Shown here in pieces: positions 1 to 11,466 of a stretch of DNA of 64,000 nucleotides. The stretch's first letter is position 1, and each line of letters begins with the position of its first letter. The stretch lies in assembly GCA_003008705.1 (NCBI GenBank), contig PDUO01000010.1, positions 1-64,000 of the forward strand. Direction: 5' to 3'. Source of the stretch: Pezicula radicicola (lineage: Eukaryota; Ascomycota; Leotiomycetes; Helotiales; Dermateaceae). The position numbers and the translations under genes are program-made. Under the pieces are notes generated by a model. The model ran no database searches, was not told the origin of the DNA, and saw nothing but the letters and a program-made list of their open reading frames with translations.

Positions 1-3000
1 TAGAGGGATATACTATTCATCTACCTCTTAAGTTACTATACTTTCCTATCTTAACTATCGATATTATAATAGTAAGTATTATAGTCTAACTCACGAGTAA
101 GCTTATCAGCTCCTTTCTTACTACTATAATAGATTATAATCTTTATAGGTATAGGATATTCGAGGGCTTTGGTCACGATAACTTCCTTGATTATAACTTT
201 AAGCCAAGGACCAAGGCCTTACTCTTGAGTATTATTTCTAGAGCCGGTATATAGAGGAGTACTAATCTCAACCTTCTATACCTAATACCGGATATTAGAC
301 TATATAGTCCGGCTATGGATAGGCTAGAACCCTTGTAGGATATAGGTTAAATTATAGAATTCCTTCTTATCCTACAATAGTAGAGTTATAGTTAGATATA
401 CTATCTAGACTCCCTTAAGGGCTAGTTTACCTAGTTATTATAGCTTTGGCCGGAACTAGGGGGTATTATCTAAGATTATCTAGTATTTATTAATAATAAT
501 ATAGTTGAGCTAATATATATAGTATAACTAACTAATATAGTTGGTAAAGGTCTTAGTTATAGCTAACTTAGGTATAATAAAGACTAGAGAACTAGTCTTA
601 TATAGATCCTAGTTTCTCTACTTAATACTATAGATCTTGGCTTACTTATATTATTCCTGGAGGTTTCCTTATAGGGAGGTTAATAGGGTAATAATAATAC
701 TAGTTCCCTCGGGTATAAGAATAGCTAGTAATATAAATAAGAGGCTCTTCTTATACCCTATACCTATAATAGCGACTACAGGACTCTCTCCCTATATAAT
801 AGCCTTTAGAGCTATCTCTTGTTTACTATGAAATAGACTATAGGGACTAAGGATAAGCCCTAACCTATAGTGGATATTTATTGTCTATAGCTTCTTCTAC
901 TATTATACCTAGACCTCTTTATTAACTCTCTCCTATAGGCTTTACTTCTACTTTCGTTCAAAGAGGCTACTAACTTAGTCCTACTTAATATAGAAGCCAA
1001 GAAACCAATACTACTCCTAGCTAATCTTCCGAAACTACTCTTACTAGCTTAGAGTCTCGAATCAACCTTCGGATATTAAGTAAGTATAAACTATACCGGT
1101 AGTATAGGTACTATAGCTAGCTTATAGATCCTATAGACTATCTCCTTCAGGATTATCCTCGTCGAAGTAGTTATTGTTAAGTATCTCGGGCCTATCCTTG
1201 TCCTGAAAGATATCCTATAGATACTTCTAATTAATAGTAATTATAGTTTACCTCTATAGACTGATATTTAACCTAATACCCATCTATTCAATAGACTTAT
1301 ATTAGAAGATCTTCCGGAGTTGATTAGATACCTATATCTTTGGGGGTTGCTTAGAAGGAGGGCTCTCGTCGTCTAAACTACTCTTATAGATAGGGTAAGA
1401 TATTACTATTCTAGTATTATCCTCTACTTCTTTGGTTAGCCTAAGTCCCTATATAAATATACTCGGCTCTATAGTATTACTACTTATAATCTATATACTT
1501 TTATAGAATAGTAGTATAAGCTAGAGGAAATATATAAGTAGCTCTCTAACCTCTTTGGGTAAGAAGTACTAAATAACCTTAATCTACTTACTTAACTTAT
1601 ACCCTTTATAATATAATATTATAAAATAAACTAAGCTATCCTCGATAAAGATATTCTAAACCTTACTATTCCTAGTATTCTAGTGTTAGATCCTAATAAT
1701 CTTAGTTGTATAAGTAGCCTAGCTACTAGTGATATATATAAGAAGTAGTAACTCCTCTTAGAATACCTTGAATTTATACCTATACTCCTGGACGGCCTTC
1801 TAGTACTATTGGATTAGTTGACTAGGTCTTTCGGGCTATAGTATATCCCTCTATAAGGCTGGCTTACTTATAACCCTCTTTACTAGNTATTTAGAACCTT
1901 CTATACTATTAATCGAGAATTGGTTCCGGAGATCTTTAAGGAATAACCATCTAATACTCTACTTAGTAGGGTTATCCTAGATCTTGTCCTAGTGGATTTT
2001 AGGTAGGGGTATACCCTGGATCTAATAGTATAAATCCATCTATAATATTAGTAACTTAGTAATTAACTAGCCCCGGGCCTAGCTTACTAGTCTATATACT
2101 ATCTTCCGGACCTATTCTATATAGAATTAGACTCCCTGATATAAGAGAGTATCCCCTTTCCATTATATAGTCCCTTTAGTAGTAGTATTATATCGGATAT
2201 AGAGACTATAGGTTCAGGCCTTAAATATCCAATCTATTAGAGTTAGCTTCCTATACTCACCTATTAATATTATAAATTAATAAGATATCTCTTATATAAG
2301 CTTGATATAGCTCGGGCTCTACTCCTCGGCCTCTTCTTAGCTCTACTACTAGGTTAGCTTCTAAGTAATACTAGCTTACTAGGCCTAATATACCTTTTGG
2401 ATAACTATCAACTAAGTAAGCTTAATAATAGTAGAGAGTTTAGGAGTATAATCCTCGGGTATCTCCTAGCCCTTGTCTTCTTGGATACCTAGAATAACTA
2501 GACTACTAATAACTATACTCTAGTATTTATTATTAATGAGATTATAATTAAGTAAGGTAATATAGAGTTATAATAGTACTTTCTAGATTTTATCCTAGAA
2601 GTACTAATATATTTTATCCTTATAGTATTATTCTTCCTCTTAGTAATTAGTTAACTAATTTATAACTTCTATTAATATATTAAGATAAGTCTATTACTAT
2701 ATAGTTAGTTTAAAATAAGGTTACTTATCCTCTTCTAGGTCCTTATAGTAGATAATATAACTAAGGAGCTACTTCTAAATAATAATATACTTCTGAAAAG
2801 TATCTAGTTTTATCTTATAGTTGAATAACCTCTTAGGTTTCTTCCCTTACTCCTTCCGGTTAGTCTTAACTAGTACTACCTTTCTAATAATACCTTTAAT
2901 AGTAATACTTTATCTATCTTGAATTATCTTATTAAATACCTTATAAATAATATATAGCTTAGCTTTATTATCCTAGTTAATTAGNCTAACTAACTAATAT

Positions 3001-4130
3001 AATTCTATAGGGTTAAACTAGACTAGGTACTAGACCTATCTTATAAATCATAGTTATAGATTTAGCTCAAGAGACTTATTAATAACCTTGATCTTCTAAT
3101 ATTAGATTACCTAGACTTAGTTCTAGCCCTCGTTAATTACTCTCTCTATCCTATCCTATATACTCTCGAGCTNGGGGCTACTCTAGAGACTACTCTAGCT
3201 CTTAACTCTNCTACTAATCTNGAAATACCTTNACTTTAGACCTTGGATAAAAAACTACTAGTATTATACNCTACTCCGCTATAGTATAGATACTATAATC
3301 TAGCTAGTATTCTTCTTCGGCTATCCTTTCTTATTTAGATTCTCCTAGTTATATTCTATCTTATAATACCTTTGTATTTTCTATATATCTTTATAGATAT
3401 ACTAGTATAGTAATTAGTTATTAATACTATAAAATATATACTATAGTCTATTTATCTATAATAGTAATAATACTTAAATAGACTCTAATATATCTACTAG
3501 GAATAGAAAGGGATTCTAGATTAGAATATCTCAATTAGGAATTAATCCTATAATATACTTAATCTAGTCTATAATCCTTTACTACTCCTCCTTTCTAAAT
3601 CTATATAGATTATCTATACTAAAGTAGGCCTCGATCTCACTAGGTAATATAGTATATTAGTACTTCTTATAGACTATAACTCTAAACATTGGTAGATAGT
3701 TAAACTAGTCTATAGTTAGTTTATAGCTTGGTTATTGGTTATTTAGTTATTTATAGCTTAGTTATCTATAGCTTAGTTATTTATAACTTGATCGTTCATA
3801 GCTTAGTAGTTTATAACTTGATTATTTATAGCTTAACTAGTTTATAGCTTAGTTACTTTTATTACTTAGATAATTATTTACTCTAAATATAATATTAATA
3901 TAGACTCTATCCTCTATATATCTTCTCTTCTTCCTGTATAACACGAACCCCTATATATATAAGCCTACCTAGGTTATCCAAGCTTAAGAGCGACGAATAC
4001 TAAAACTATAAGAATAAGTATAAATAATTATAATATACCTTTAACTTCAAATTTCGTGATTCTAAGAACGGGGTTAGAATCACTGTATATAGTTTACTAT
4101 TTCTTGATATTTATAGCTTCTTATATAACC
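1..4130. repeat. AT-rich RIP-degraded block, no readable gene
   Basis: Almost all sequence here is TA-rich with very few CA or TG dinucleotides, the pattern left by repeat-induced point mutation. Every frame is closed by frequent TAA and TAG codons, and I could not assign the original element. The longest open stretch (64 codons near 637) shows no recognisable motif. Seven single N positions occur (1887, 2985, 3173, 3210, 3221, 3232, 3270), which suits a collapsed or poorly polished repeat. It is probably one or more old retroelements, but no reverse transcriptase or integrase motif could be read. Confidence 0.75.
3716..3862. repeat. short tandem satellite, about 15-17 bp unit
   Basis: A degenerate tandem array is built on the core TTATAGCTTAGTTAT, with units varying by one to three bases (AGCTTAGTTAT, AACTTGATTAT, AGCTTAGTAGT). 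Roughly eight to nine copies are visible. It sits at the inner edge of the left AT block. No coding function is seen. Confidence 0.7.
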
Positions 4131-4149
4131 TCCTTCCTACTTATTTTCA

Positions 4150-4252
4150 TAAACCAACCTAGCCCTGAAAATAAACCAACCCAGCCCCTATGTCTTGTGA
4201 CCGCCTTATTCTACCACCACCAAAATTAAATCAACCCAGCCCTGGGTTGGTT
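4150..4252. repeat. inverted/direct repeat cluster with hairpin
   Basis: The motif AACCAACCCAGCCC (or its near copy AACCAACCTAGCCC) occurs three times within about 90 bp. The last copy runs directly into its own inverse, GGGTTGGTT, forming a near-perfect hairpin around 4222-4251. It lies just beyond the stop of the truncated ATPase gene, at the boundary between normal-composition DNA and the RIP block. It could be the terminus of a small inverted-repeat element or a breakpoint. Confidence 0.55.
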
Positions 4253-4277
4253 AAGTAATAAGAGATAGGGAAAATGT

Positions 4278-5368
4278 TCAGATTTTAGAAGAACAAACTT
4301 TGGGAACCCAGTCGTTGCCAGTCTCGCCAGCCTTTCCTTTGCCTTTTCCTTTTTCTTTGATGGTGCAAGTTGTTTGGCCTTTGGGCATGAAACTTTCCAG
4401 CACTTCAAGTCGCTGATGAAGGGGTGCAAGCTGGGCAGGAGTCAACTGTGAGTCCATTACTTGTTCCTTGAATTCTTGGTAGCTGAACTTGCCACCACTC
4501 TCCTGTTGCGACATACGCATATTGCGCAGGATACGGTAGATAGTGTGTATGTATAATGGTACCGGTCCATCATCTTGGCTAACCGCCATTAGGTCCAGCA
4601 TACGCTTAGTGTTGAGGTCGTTTTCATTAATAACCAATGACTCGATTTCAACATGAAGGTTATGATATGTTCGCTACAGATCTCAGTCAACGCTTAGGGA
4701 ACTTTCAAGGCAAGATGAGGAAATCTTACTCGTATTGTTCGAATGTTCGTTGGTGCGCATAACACACGCACCTTAATCTTCGAATTTGAAGCCAAGAAAG
4801 CTGCCTCGCACGGTGATCCCCCATCATCGGAGATAAAAGTATCATAATGGAAGACAAGCCCTGTAAGAGGCACCGGAAGTCTGCCGACCCGGGAGGGAAT
4901 CAGGCAATTCTCCAGCATGGAACATAGCGTATGGCTTTTCCCAGAGCCTTGAGAGCCGCATATAAAGGTGCTGGAAGGCGCCGCAACATTGAGAAAGATG
5001 CGAGGGTCTGTGCTAACAATGGCGCCATTTGAATGCTTTCCGGTCTTTTTGCTGTTCGCTGAACTTGTTGCACCAGCCAGGAGTCCGTACTGAGGAAGTC
5101 GTGGTTTTGCACCTTCAGACTGAAGCGTTTGGGTATATTTCAAGATTGGATATGTGAAAATTGGTGTTGTAATCACCTCTTGTAGCTCATCGTGCCTAGA
5201 TGCTGGTTCCAGGAGACTCAAATGGTAGGTGAGTAACTTAGTTGCTTCCATATCCTCATGAATTTGGCGCGGCGTTTGGATGGTCACTGAAGAACAGTTG
5301 TTTCTGGAGGATGGGAAATCGTCTTTACGCATTTTCCCAGAGATATCAGAGGTATTCTGTGAAGTCAT
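4278..5368 (-). CDS. P-loop ATPase-like fungal protein, probably 3'-truncated
   Basis: Two exons are joined by a 56-bp intron (4674-4729, donor GTAAGA, acceptor CTGTAG, branch-like GTTGACTGA). They code for about 344 residues in one frame. The protein has a Walker A motif GSQGSGKSHT at about residues 137-146, followed by a stretch containing VFHYDTFISD. The second exon is rich in Gln and charged residues and includes LNTKRMLDLMAVSQDDGP. I recognise this as a widespread fungal P-loop NTPase family of unknown role; from memory, its members continue well past this point. Here the frame stops at 4278, directly before a hairpin repeat and the RIP block, so the 3' end is probably missing. No internal stop is present. 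The ATG at 5368 was chosen as the first in frame; an upstream exon cannot be excluded. Confidence 0.65.
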
Positions 5369-5523
5369 CGCAGTTGTGCTTTTGTGCTGACTCTGCTCGC
5401 GCTGCTGCGATACTTGAAGGACTTTCCTTGACAGCTGTGGTAATTCTAAGGGGTGTACTCCCGGAAGAGCCTCAGCTGATCGCCAATCCTGTACACTGTG
5501 ACAAAGGACTCGAAGCTTTCTGA

Positions 5524-6750
5524 CTCATAATCTATAAGTGCTGCAGCTGCAAAAGCAACAAAGATATGGAGTTTTGGATGGTGTAATTGGATTGAAGGGA
5601 AGGGACGATATTCAAAAAGGTTTACACTAAAGGCGCCTCTTGTCTAACAGCCAGTCTACGAGTTCCAGCAAATGGCAGGAACCGTCATCTCCACTCCATC
5701 TAATGCGCAGGGGACGATTGATTGCTACATCTCTGTTCATGTAGACTGTGTGATTCCTCACGTTTCACAACAGTTGCGGTGAACGCGAGCCGACCATACG
5801 ACCTAGTCTTGGATTGAGACTCGGCACCAATACGACACCGCACTGGAGATTCTCATGCAACTCTACTGTTTTGAATATACTTCTACTCGAGTTATGGCTT
5901 TAACAAATGGTAAATACTTATGTAACGGGATTCCCGTCGACCACGATGAGAGAGGGCTTAAATGACGCCAGCACTGGCAGAACAGCGTAACGTGAAGATA
6001 TCGAGTCATTTATTTTATCCCATGTAGGTTGCTGCATTCTGTGTAATGAAGCTTATTCTTTATGCATTCCCACGTCTGTCACCGTGTCTGTCGCCAAAAT
6101 GGTGTCATTACTATGGACGTATGTCCCCTGAGCCAACTCACGTGCCATCCACAACAGTAACTGAATTAAGGTGACCATCATCGATGCCCCACCCCTCCCC
6201 ACGATATCCACATTTGGAGAGCAGTGAAAATGTGCTAACCGGAATGAGATACCCACGTTATTAGCGGGATCCACTCCTTTAAGCCAATAACCATTGACAT
6301 CTCAACGCTCTGGTAATGACGTCATAGCATCTCTCCTCAGTGGATGTTGGGCGCCGTTGCTGATTTTCACGGTGACGCTGAAGTTGGGCTTGACGAAGAA
6401 TCCCTATCGTTAACTTTAAGCGGAGAACTACTATCGTACTTCAAACACAGCTGCCTTAACCACCTAAGTTTTCATGTCTTAGAGGAAACAAATCATATAG
6501 CAAGACTCCAGCCGTCATAAATCCTAATTCTAACAACCTAGATCTCCTTAGTCAATAGTCCTTTGCAGTAACCAGCTTACTGCCGAAATAGCGTTTGTGT
6601 AAATTAAAATCGAATTCTTGTTCTAGGAACCCATAGATTCATTATACTAAAAGGCAGTGGTTGTTGATCTATTTAATCATTAGTCACGGTGGTCCGGCAC
6701 TTATAATGGTCTACTCAAACCTAGTAAGAGTTGCTGTTATATACATGGTT
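5524..6750. other. intergenic, normal composition, no supported gene
   Basis: The base composition is close to that of ordinary fungal DNA and RIP is not obvious. The only open frame of note (6053-6274, minus strand, 73 codons) has no recognisable motif and no splice partners that I can see. It may be a decayed gene or plain spacer. Confidence 0.4.
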
Positions 6751-7206
6751 TCAGAGTAAAGATTTTACTCGAAGTTGACGGTGGCTCTGATATAAGACCA
6801 AATAATGTATTTTACCTCCGTGGACAATATAGGCAGAAAGCCTTATCAATCCTAAGGGGTCTTTATCTGAAGGCCATTCGGAGTCGACACCAGTAAAGGT
6901 CTCGAATAATATTTCTCCTATCATAAGCGGGATTCTCCAACGTAAGAAATCGTCCCAATTGTTCACGCCAGAATAATATGGTTTATAGATGAATATATTC
7001 CCTTCCCGGACCAAGTCTGGCCATTCCGATTTATATGGTGGGCGAGTAATATAGTTTACTACGCCCTTGAGACATTCCTCAATAATTTGAATAGCTTCTA
7101 CATCGGATCTAATTGTTTTCTGAGTTGTAGGCTGTAGAGGATGAAAACTAGTCATGACAAGAGATTTACATCCGGCGTATAGTCTTTGGTGAGCGTAAAG
7201 AATCAA
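6751..7206 (-). CDS. small Gti1/Pac2 (WOPR-domain) family protein
   Basis: The 151-residue open frame has no internal stop. Residues about 35-90 follow the WOPRa pattern of Gti1/Pac2 proteins: an AIQIIEECLKG segment (family pattern DA..LFEACL.G), then LVREGNIFIY, a conserved SGV and a W-rich stretch (NNWDDFLRW). Residues about 115-142 (LGLIRLSAYIVHGGKIHYLVLY) resemble the WOPRb half. WOPR proteins such as Wor1, Ryp1 and Sge1 are nuclear DNA-binding regulators of morphology and virulence programmes. This copy is far shorter than those regulators and lacks their long low-complexity tail. Translation may start at the first ATG (7206) or at the ATG at 7155, which begins closer to the domain. It may be a minimal paralogue or a fragment that still happens to be open. 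Confidence 0.62.
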   Translation of the reverse strand: MILYAHQRLYAGCKSLVMTSFHPLQPTTQKTIRSDVEAIQIIEECLKGVVNYITRPPYKSEWPDLVREGNIFIYKPYYSGVNNWDDFLRWRIPLMIGEILFETFTGVDSEWPSDKDPLGLIRLSAYIVHGGKIHYLVLYQSHRQLRVKSLL

Positions 7207-8020
7207 TGACCTTTATAGTAGATTTCAGGAATATATACCTCCTATATTCTCGAAGTAAATTGAGCGGACCAAAATAGCTTTCTGACTCGTTTCTTATGAT
7301 GGCTTTCCAAGGCCAGAATTTATAGTAGACCACTTATACAAAGACAATAACAGTAAATATAGGTGTATACCTTCGTAGGATGTTGTTATAACGTTTATAC
7401 AGAGTATAACCCTTAGGTGAGGGGTTCCCGTGAACTCTATCGACAGGTTGATTTACTAGGAGTAATATATCCAAGAGTGGTATAGGAGTACAAGATAAGA
7501 TACTTCTAAGGTCCCTATCCTATAAGTGATCGGTGAATCTTTAGAAAAGCTATATTGTTCTTGAGATATAGTTTAATACAAGCTTCGTCGAAAGCCAATT
7601 CTTATTCGTATAAAAGATATACGGATAAACCCTGTATCATACTACGGCTAGCTATACCTCTTATAAATCCATGACTCTTATCTTACATTATCGAAGGTTT
7701 TTCGCTTTTTCGCTTTTTCGCCTTATTACCTTCAATTAGCAATCCTCTCTCAAAACTAACCATTACAAAACTAAGTTAACAAGATTGAGAAAGGTGATAC
7801 ACCAATTTCAGATCTTACCATCACTTCGCGCTTCTTCTTTTACGTTGTTACCATTTCGCAATCGATTCCGTGATCTATTTACTCTGGACTGGACGCTTAC
7901 ATCTAGTAATCAGTAACACCAAGCAAGTTTCTGTCCCTTCTGTTTATGTTAACCTCAGTTTAGAGGAAACATAAGTGTATTATCAACACTATTCTTGTCC
8001 TTTCTGTCCTGGCGCTTTAT
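7207..8020. other. intergenic, no supported gene
   Basis: This spacer is moderately AT-rich. A TTTTTCGC direct repeat occurs near 7697-7720. No reading frame with family motifs was found. The 3' part could hold the promoter and first exon of the Ulp1-like gene, because a frame is open from 7964, but no convincing start codon is visible. Confidence 0.4.
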
Positions 8021-8023
8021 TTC

Positions 8024-9814
8024 AGCTTAATATCTACCATAGTAAATATAACTCCTAAATCCGGTCTCACCGTAAAGAAGGTACAATACATAATTCGAGG
8101 CAGACTTGAAAAGTACAACGAGTACTATCAATTTCAGTACTTGTTTCTTAAGGATGGGAAAGTTTTAGAGGAGAAACTAAGGATAGTCAATAAACAAGGA
8201 CTTCTTATTCAAGTACTTGGTCAACGTTTCCCAATCGAAGCTGGTTCCCTTATAAGATTGGTAATAAATGAGAAGACTGGAATTCTCAAGGTTCAGTACG
8301 AGAATAGCTAAGGCTAGCTTAGTGATGAATATATTAATGCTTATATTATGATGATTTATCAGGACTTGCTTGATGTAGGCTATGATTATAGGGCTACCTG
8401 TATCCTATCCTATATTACAGTAAAGATTGTAAATAGCGAGGATTATTCTAGGATTCTTTAGAAAAAAAGTCTTGATAGTACTAATCTTTTTAAATGGACT
8501 ATCTTCTTCCTACTATACTATATCTACGGCAATTATTGGGTGTTGAGTATCCTCTTTCCTAAAGTAAAGAAGATTTTTTATTTTGATTCAAAGGGAGGTA
8601 TTGATCAGAAGATTGTTACAGCGATTTAGAACTTTATTCAAAAGTAGTCAAGTAATACTAAACCTTGGTTACCTTAGCCTATTTATTATAGTAAGGACGT
8701 TATCCAGGACAACGACGCTGTATATAGTATGTTTATCTTATCTTATACTTCGACCTTCGTATATAGTTTTATAACTCCGGAACATGATCTCTTGGGCGAC
8801 TATACACTTACGGAGAATTAAATACTATATACCGAAAAAACCCTTATACAACGTCTCGATATACTACTGAGGTTCTAGCGGAGCTTAAAGAATAGGTATT
8901 TATAACTTATGGATGAATTCATTAAAGGAAGAATCAGCCCTACTACCTATAGTTTAAAGAGAGCCGAAAATGGACCGCGAGTGCGCGAGACACCCAAAAT
9001 CGATCTTACGGGCGATCCAGACGATCAAAATACTTCTACAATCAAAAATAAGTTACCCCCAGTATACGAACTAAGTGAAGAATTTTCAAACCTTGATTTA
9101 TTCCCCGCCGAAGAAGACAAAGGCTACAAGGTAAGTTCGAAATCTGAAGTAATCATCAGCGACAGTAGCTCTGAAGCGTCAGGAGATGAAAATCGAAAAG
9201 ACCAAAAGTTATCTTTCGGTATATCTCCTACGGAGGGTAGATTAAGTGGCTCTAAAAAACTGAAATTGCCATCATTCAGTATAAAAGTTAACGATATAGG
9301 TAATATAAACTTGAAATCTCCAGGAAACTATAGTTTAGGTAGCTCTATAAAGGGTACTGAGCCAATGGATAAGTTTGGAGAGGTTAGTCTTGTAAAGTAC
9401 CAAAAATTGGGGGCCTCAGATATAGTCAATAAAATAGTCAAGGAAGGCCACAAGCCTGTTATAGATAGTAGCTTAGAAGGCGAGGTTAAGGCGATCAAGC
9501 TCATGGAGAACCTTGGTATAGATGGATTCCGAAAAGATAAAGCTATTTCGTATAATTATATAGTTTATGGAATACTAGTAAAGGAGTTGGTTAACTATAT
9601 TTTAGATCATCCAGAACGATTTAGGAATTGCTTATACTATAGTTTATAGAATGATTCCTATATATTATAGACTTAAGTTACCGAAAAGAGATTCCGCCGT
9701 AAGACGGTTCTATGGCTTAAGGTATATGAGAGACAGCCCTATGTGGGTTGGGAAACCATAAGAGCTATGGTTGAAGAGCGTCTTCAAGTAGAAAATTCGA
9801 GAGGCAAACTTTGA
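8024..9814 (+). pseudogene. Ulp1-like (C48) SUMO-protease, RIP-inactivated
   Basis: A single frame runs from about 8024 to a TGA at 9812 and is interrupted only by TAA and TAG codons, each one transition from CAA, CAG or TGG. The protease part lies at 8300-8815: a stop followed by LSDEYINAY (family WLxDE.I..Y, so the Trp became TAG), then IYGNYWVLSILFPKVKKIFYFD, then IQDNDAVYSMFILSY. In C48 proteases these blocks carry catalytic His, Asp, Gln and Cys. Here Asp and Gln remain, while His reads Tyr and Cys-Gly reads Tyr-Ser, all explained by C-to-T or G-to-A changes. A roughly 300-residue acidic/Ser-rich tail follows and is open for 246 codons from 8909. The tail holds two SUMO-interaction-like motifs, IDLTGDPDD (8999) and VIISDSSSE (9149). 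Related genes in fungi often travel with transposons. The 5' end is unresolved. Confidence 0.72.
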
Positions 9815-10126
9815 AGGGATCGAAACTCAGATCCCTGTCTTCTCGTCTATGACACGCGGTCCCGTGACAGGTCCAGGTGAAAGTGAGTCGCTACCCCAAG
9901 TACGAAAGTACAGACTCAACTTTGGTCCAGACCAGAGTTTCGTGCGTGCGTGCATGGACAACCGAAGCAGGAGCCAATAAAAGTGGATTCTAGGAAGATC
10001 AATCTCTTGAGAGCGAGCTTTGATAATATAAACGGGATCTAAGCTAGAAGAGGAAGCCTTTTTCGAATACGGGCAACTTAAAACTAGGAACTGGACCACT
10101 GGTCGAAATATACTAGTATAGGTTCA
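9815..10126. other. intergenic, no supported gene
   Basis: The composition is normal and not obviously RIP-affected. The minus-strand open frame at 9827-10099 has no recognisable domain. Nothing else is seen. Confidence 0.35.
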
Positions 10127-10530
10127 CGTCACTGTAGATGGTTTCCCGGGCTGCAACTATAATACTAGTAGAAATCTATATTTCTAACAACCTAGCAAAA
10201 GGCAGGGGGAGTTCCCGGAAACCCTCCCTAAAGTATGTATACCCAGTAGATTTCTTCTGGTAGAGATATCTACTAGTAGAAATCTACTGAGCGTGCTTTT
10301 CCTGGCGGTGCGCTAGACGGTTTCCGGGAATCCTACCCAAGCGTTCTGTTAGTAGAAATCTACTAGTAGCATTCTACTGATATAACTCTACTAGTACAGC
10401 ATCGCGGGGAGGATTCCCAGCCGTATCCTAAGCTCGTTCCGCTGGTAGAAATCTAATAGTAAATTTCTACTAATAGAACTCTATTATTGCATGATCACGT
10501 TAGAGGGTTTCCCGATGTGATCACGTGCCA
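10127..10530. repeat. palindromic minisatellite with alternating GC-rich blocks
   Basis: The 16-bp palindrome TAGTAGAAATCTACTA and its variants recur at about 10157, 10238-10292, 10350-10395 and 10443-10490. They alternate with GC-rich blocks containing GTTTCCCGG, TTCCCGGAAAC, TTTCCGGGAATCC and GGATTCCC. The combined unit is about 100-110 bp and present roughly four times. The array ends in an inverted repeat of TGATCACGT / GTGATCACG flanking another GGTTTCCCG block (10492-10530). A further single copy, ACTAGTAGATTTCTACTGG, lies near 10900. There are no conserved spacers or Cas-like genes, so this is not a CRISPR array. Confidence 0.72.
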
Positions 10531-11019
10531 GAGAGATGACACAGGTGAACAACACATCAGTTGCCATGAACGCCGAAGATGTGCGTCGTGAAGGTCTTCC
10601 AGACTGGCTGGAGTCTGAGGAATCGCACATAGGGAGGCCACCCGATAGGAGATGATTTGAAGCATAATGGATAAGTAAAGGAAATTATTTAGGCGCCGGA
10701 GATCGCACGGCGAAGATTTCTGCGAAGAGATCAGGTACACTGGCCAATCAGGATGTTATTCTAGGACAATAAATGTCCCTCCATTTGGAAGATGATTGGT
10801 TATTTCACAGACAGCGTCTATTTACGCGCCCGCTTCTACAAGTCGTGTTCTCAACTCCGTGTAACCACGCTCTGGAAAAATGGGAGAGCCTGAATTACTA
10901 GTAGATTTCTACTGGTCTTGGGCTTCCTGGCGAAAAATGGCAATGTAGACAGGACCAAGTTATGCAACAATTGACAGTCACACTCGCGATGTCTCGACTG
11001 CTGTAATTATCACAACATA
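10531..11019. other. intergenic, no supported gene
   Basis: This stretch has normal composition. A minus-strand open frame (10495-10740) has no recognisable motif. One stray copy of the palindromic satellite is present near 10900. Confidence 0.35.
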
Positions 11020-11082
11020 CAGTGAGCTTCGATTGCAGTGTCCTTTCGTACACTCTCTTGAGTTTACATCAGCCACACTTAG
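11020..11082 (+). mobile_element. solo end of the Tc1/mariner element seen at 20.5-21.7 kb
   Basis: The first 60 bases, beginning CAGTGAGCTTCGATTGCAG after a TA, match the right end of the Tc1-type element at 21680-21742 read on the other strand. The match continues as GTGTCCT, then AGTTTA.AT.AGCCACACT. No transposase follows here, so this is either a solo terminus or the end of a small non-autonomous derivative. The other terminus was not located. Confidence 0.6.
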
Positions 11083-11466
11083 CCACCGCTAGAGCAATTC
11101 TGGTTAGTCGTTTAATTGTCAGCATTTTTAGCCTAACTGGTGTAAGGTTATGGGGTTGCTGCTCTAACTATAAAGTAACTAGCGTGACAGCCTCAACCTA
11201 CATTCCTATAAAGTGTTACCACATCATGTGGATTTAAACGACATCACTAACTTAAAATCCTCCTAGAATAATTACCAAATCATTCTTACTAATACTAATA
11301 AGTATTAACGTCTATCAAGCCCTCCAAATCTTCAATACGTCGCTCGTACAACATCTAAAACTAAACATCAAAGATAGGGAAAGAGGACAAGAAAGTTGGC
11401 AAACAACCTAGCTCAACTCCTCAAACGAGCCCTGAACATATCAAATGCAAGTATTATATATTACTT

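Noticed and set aside
10127..10530. Possible CRISPR-like array
   Set aside because: Repeats are palindromic and variable, spacers are themselves repeats, and the window is eukaryotic.
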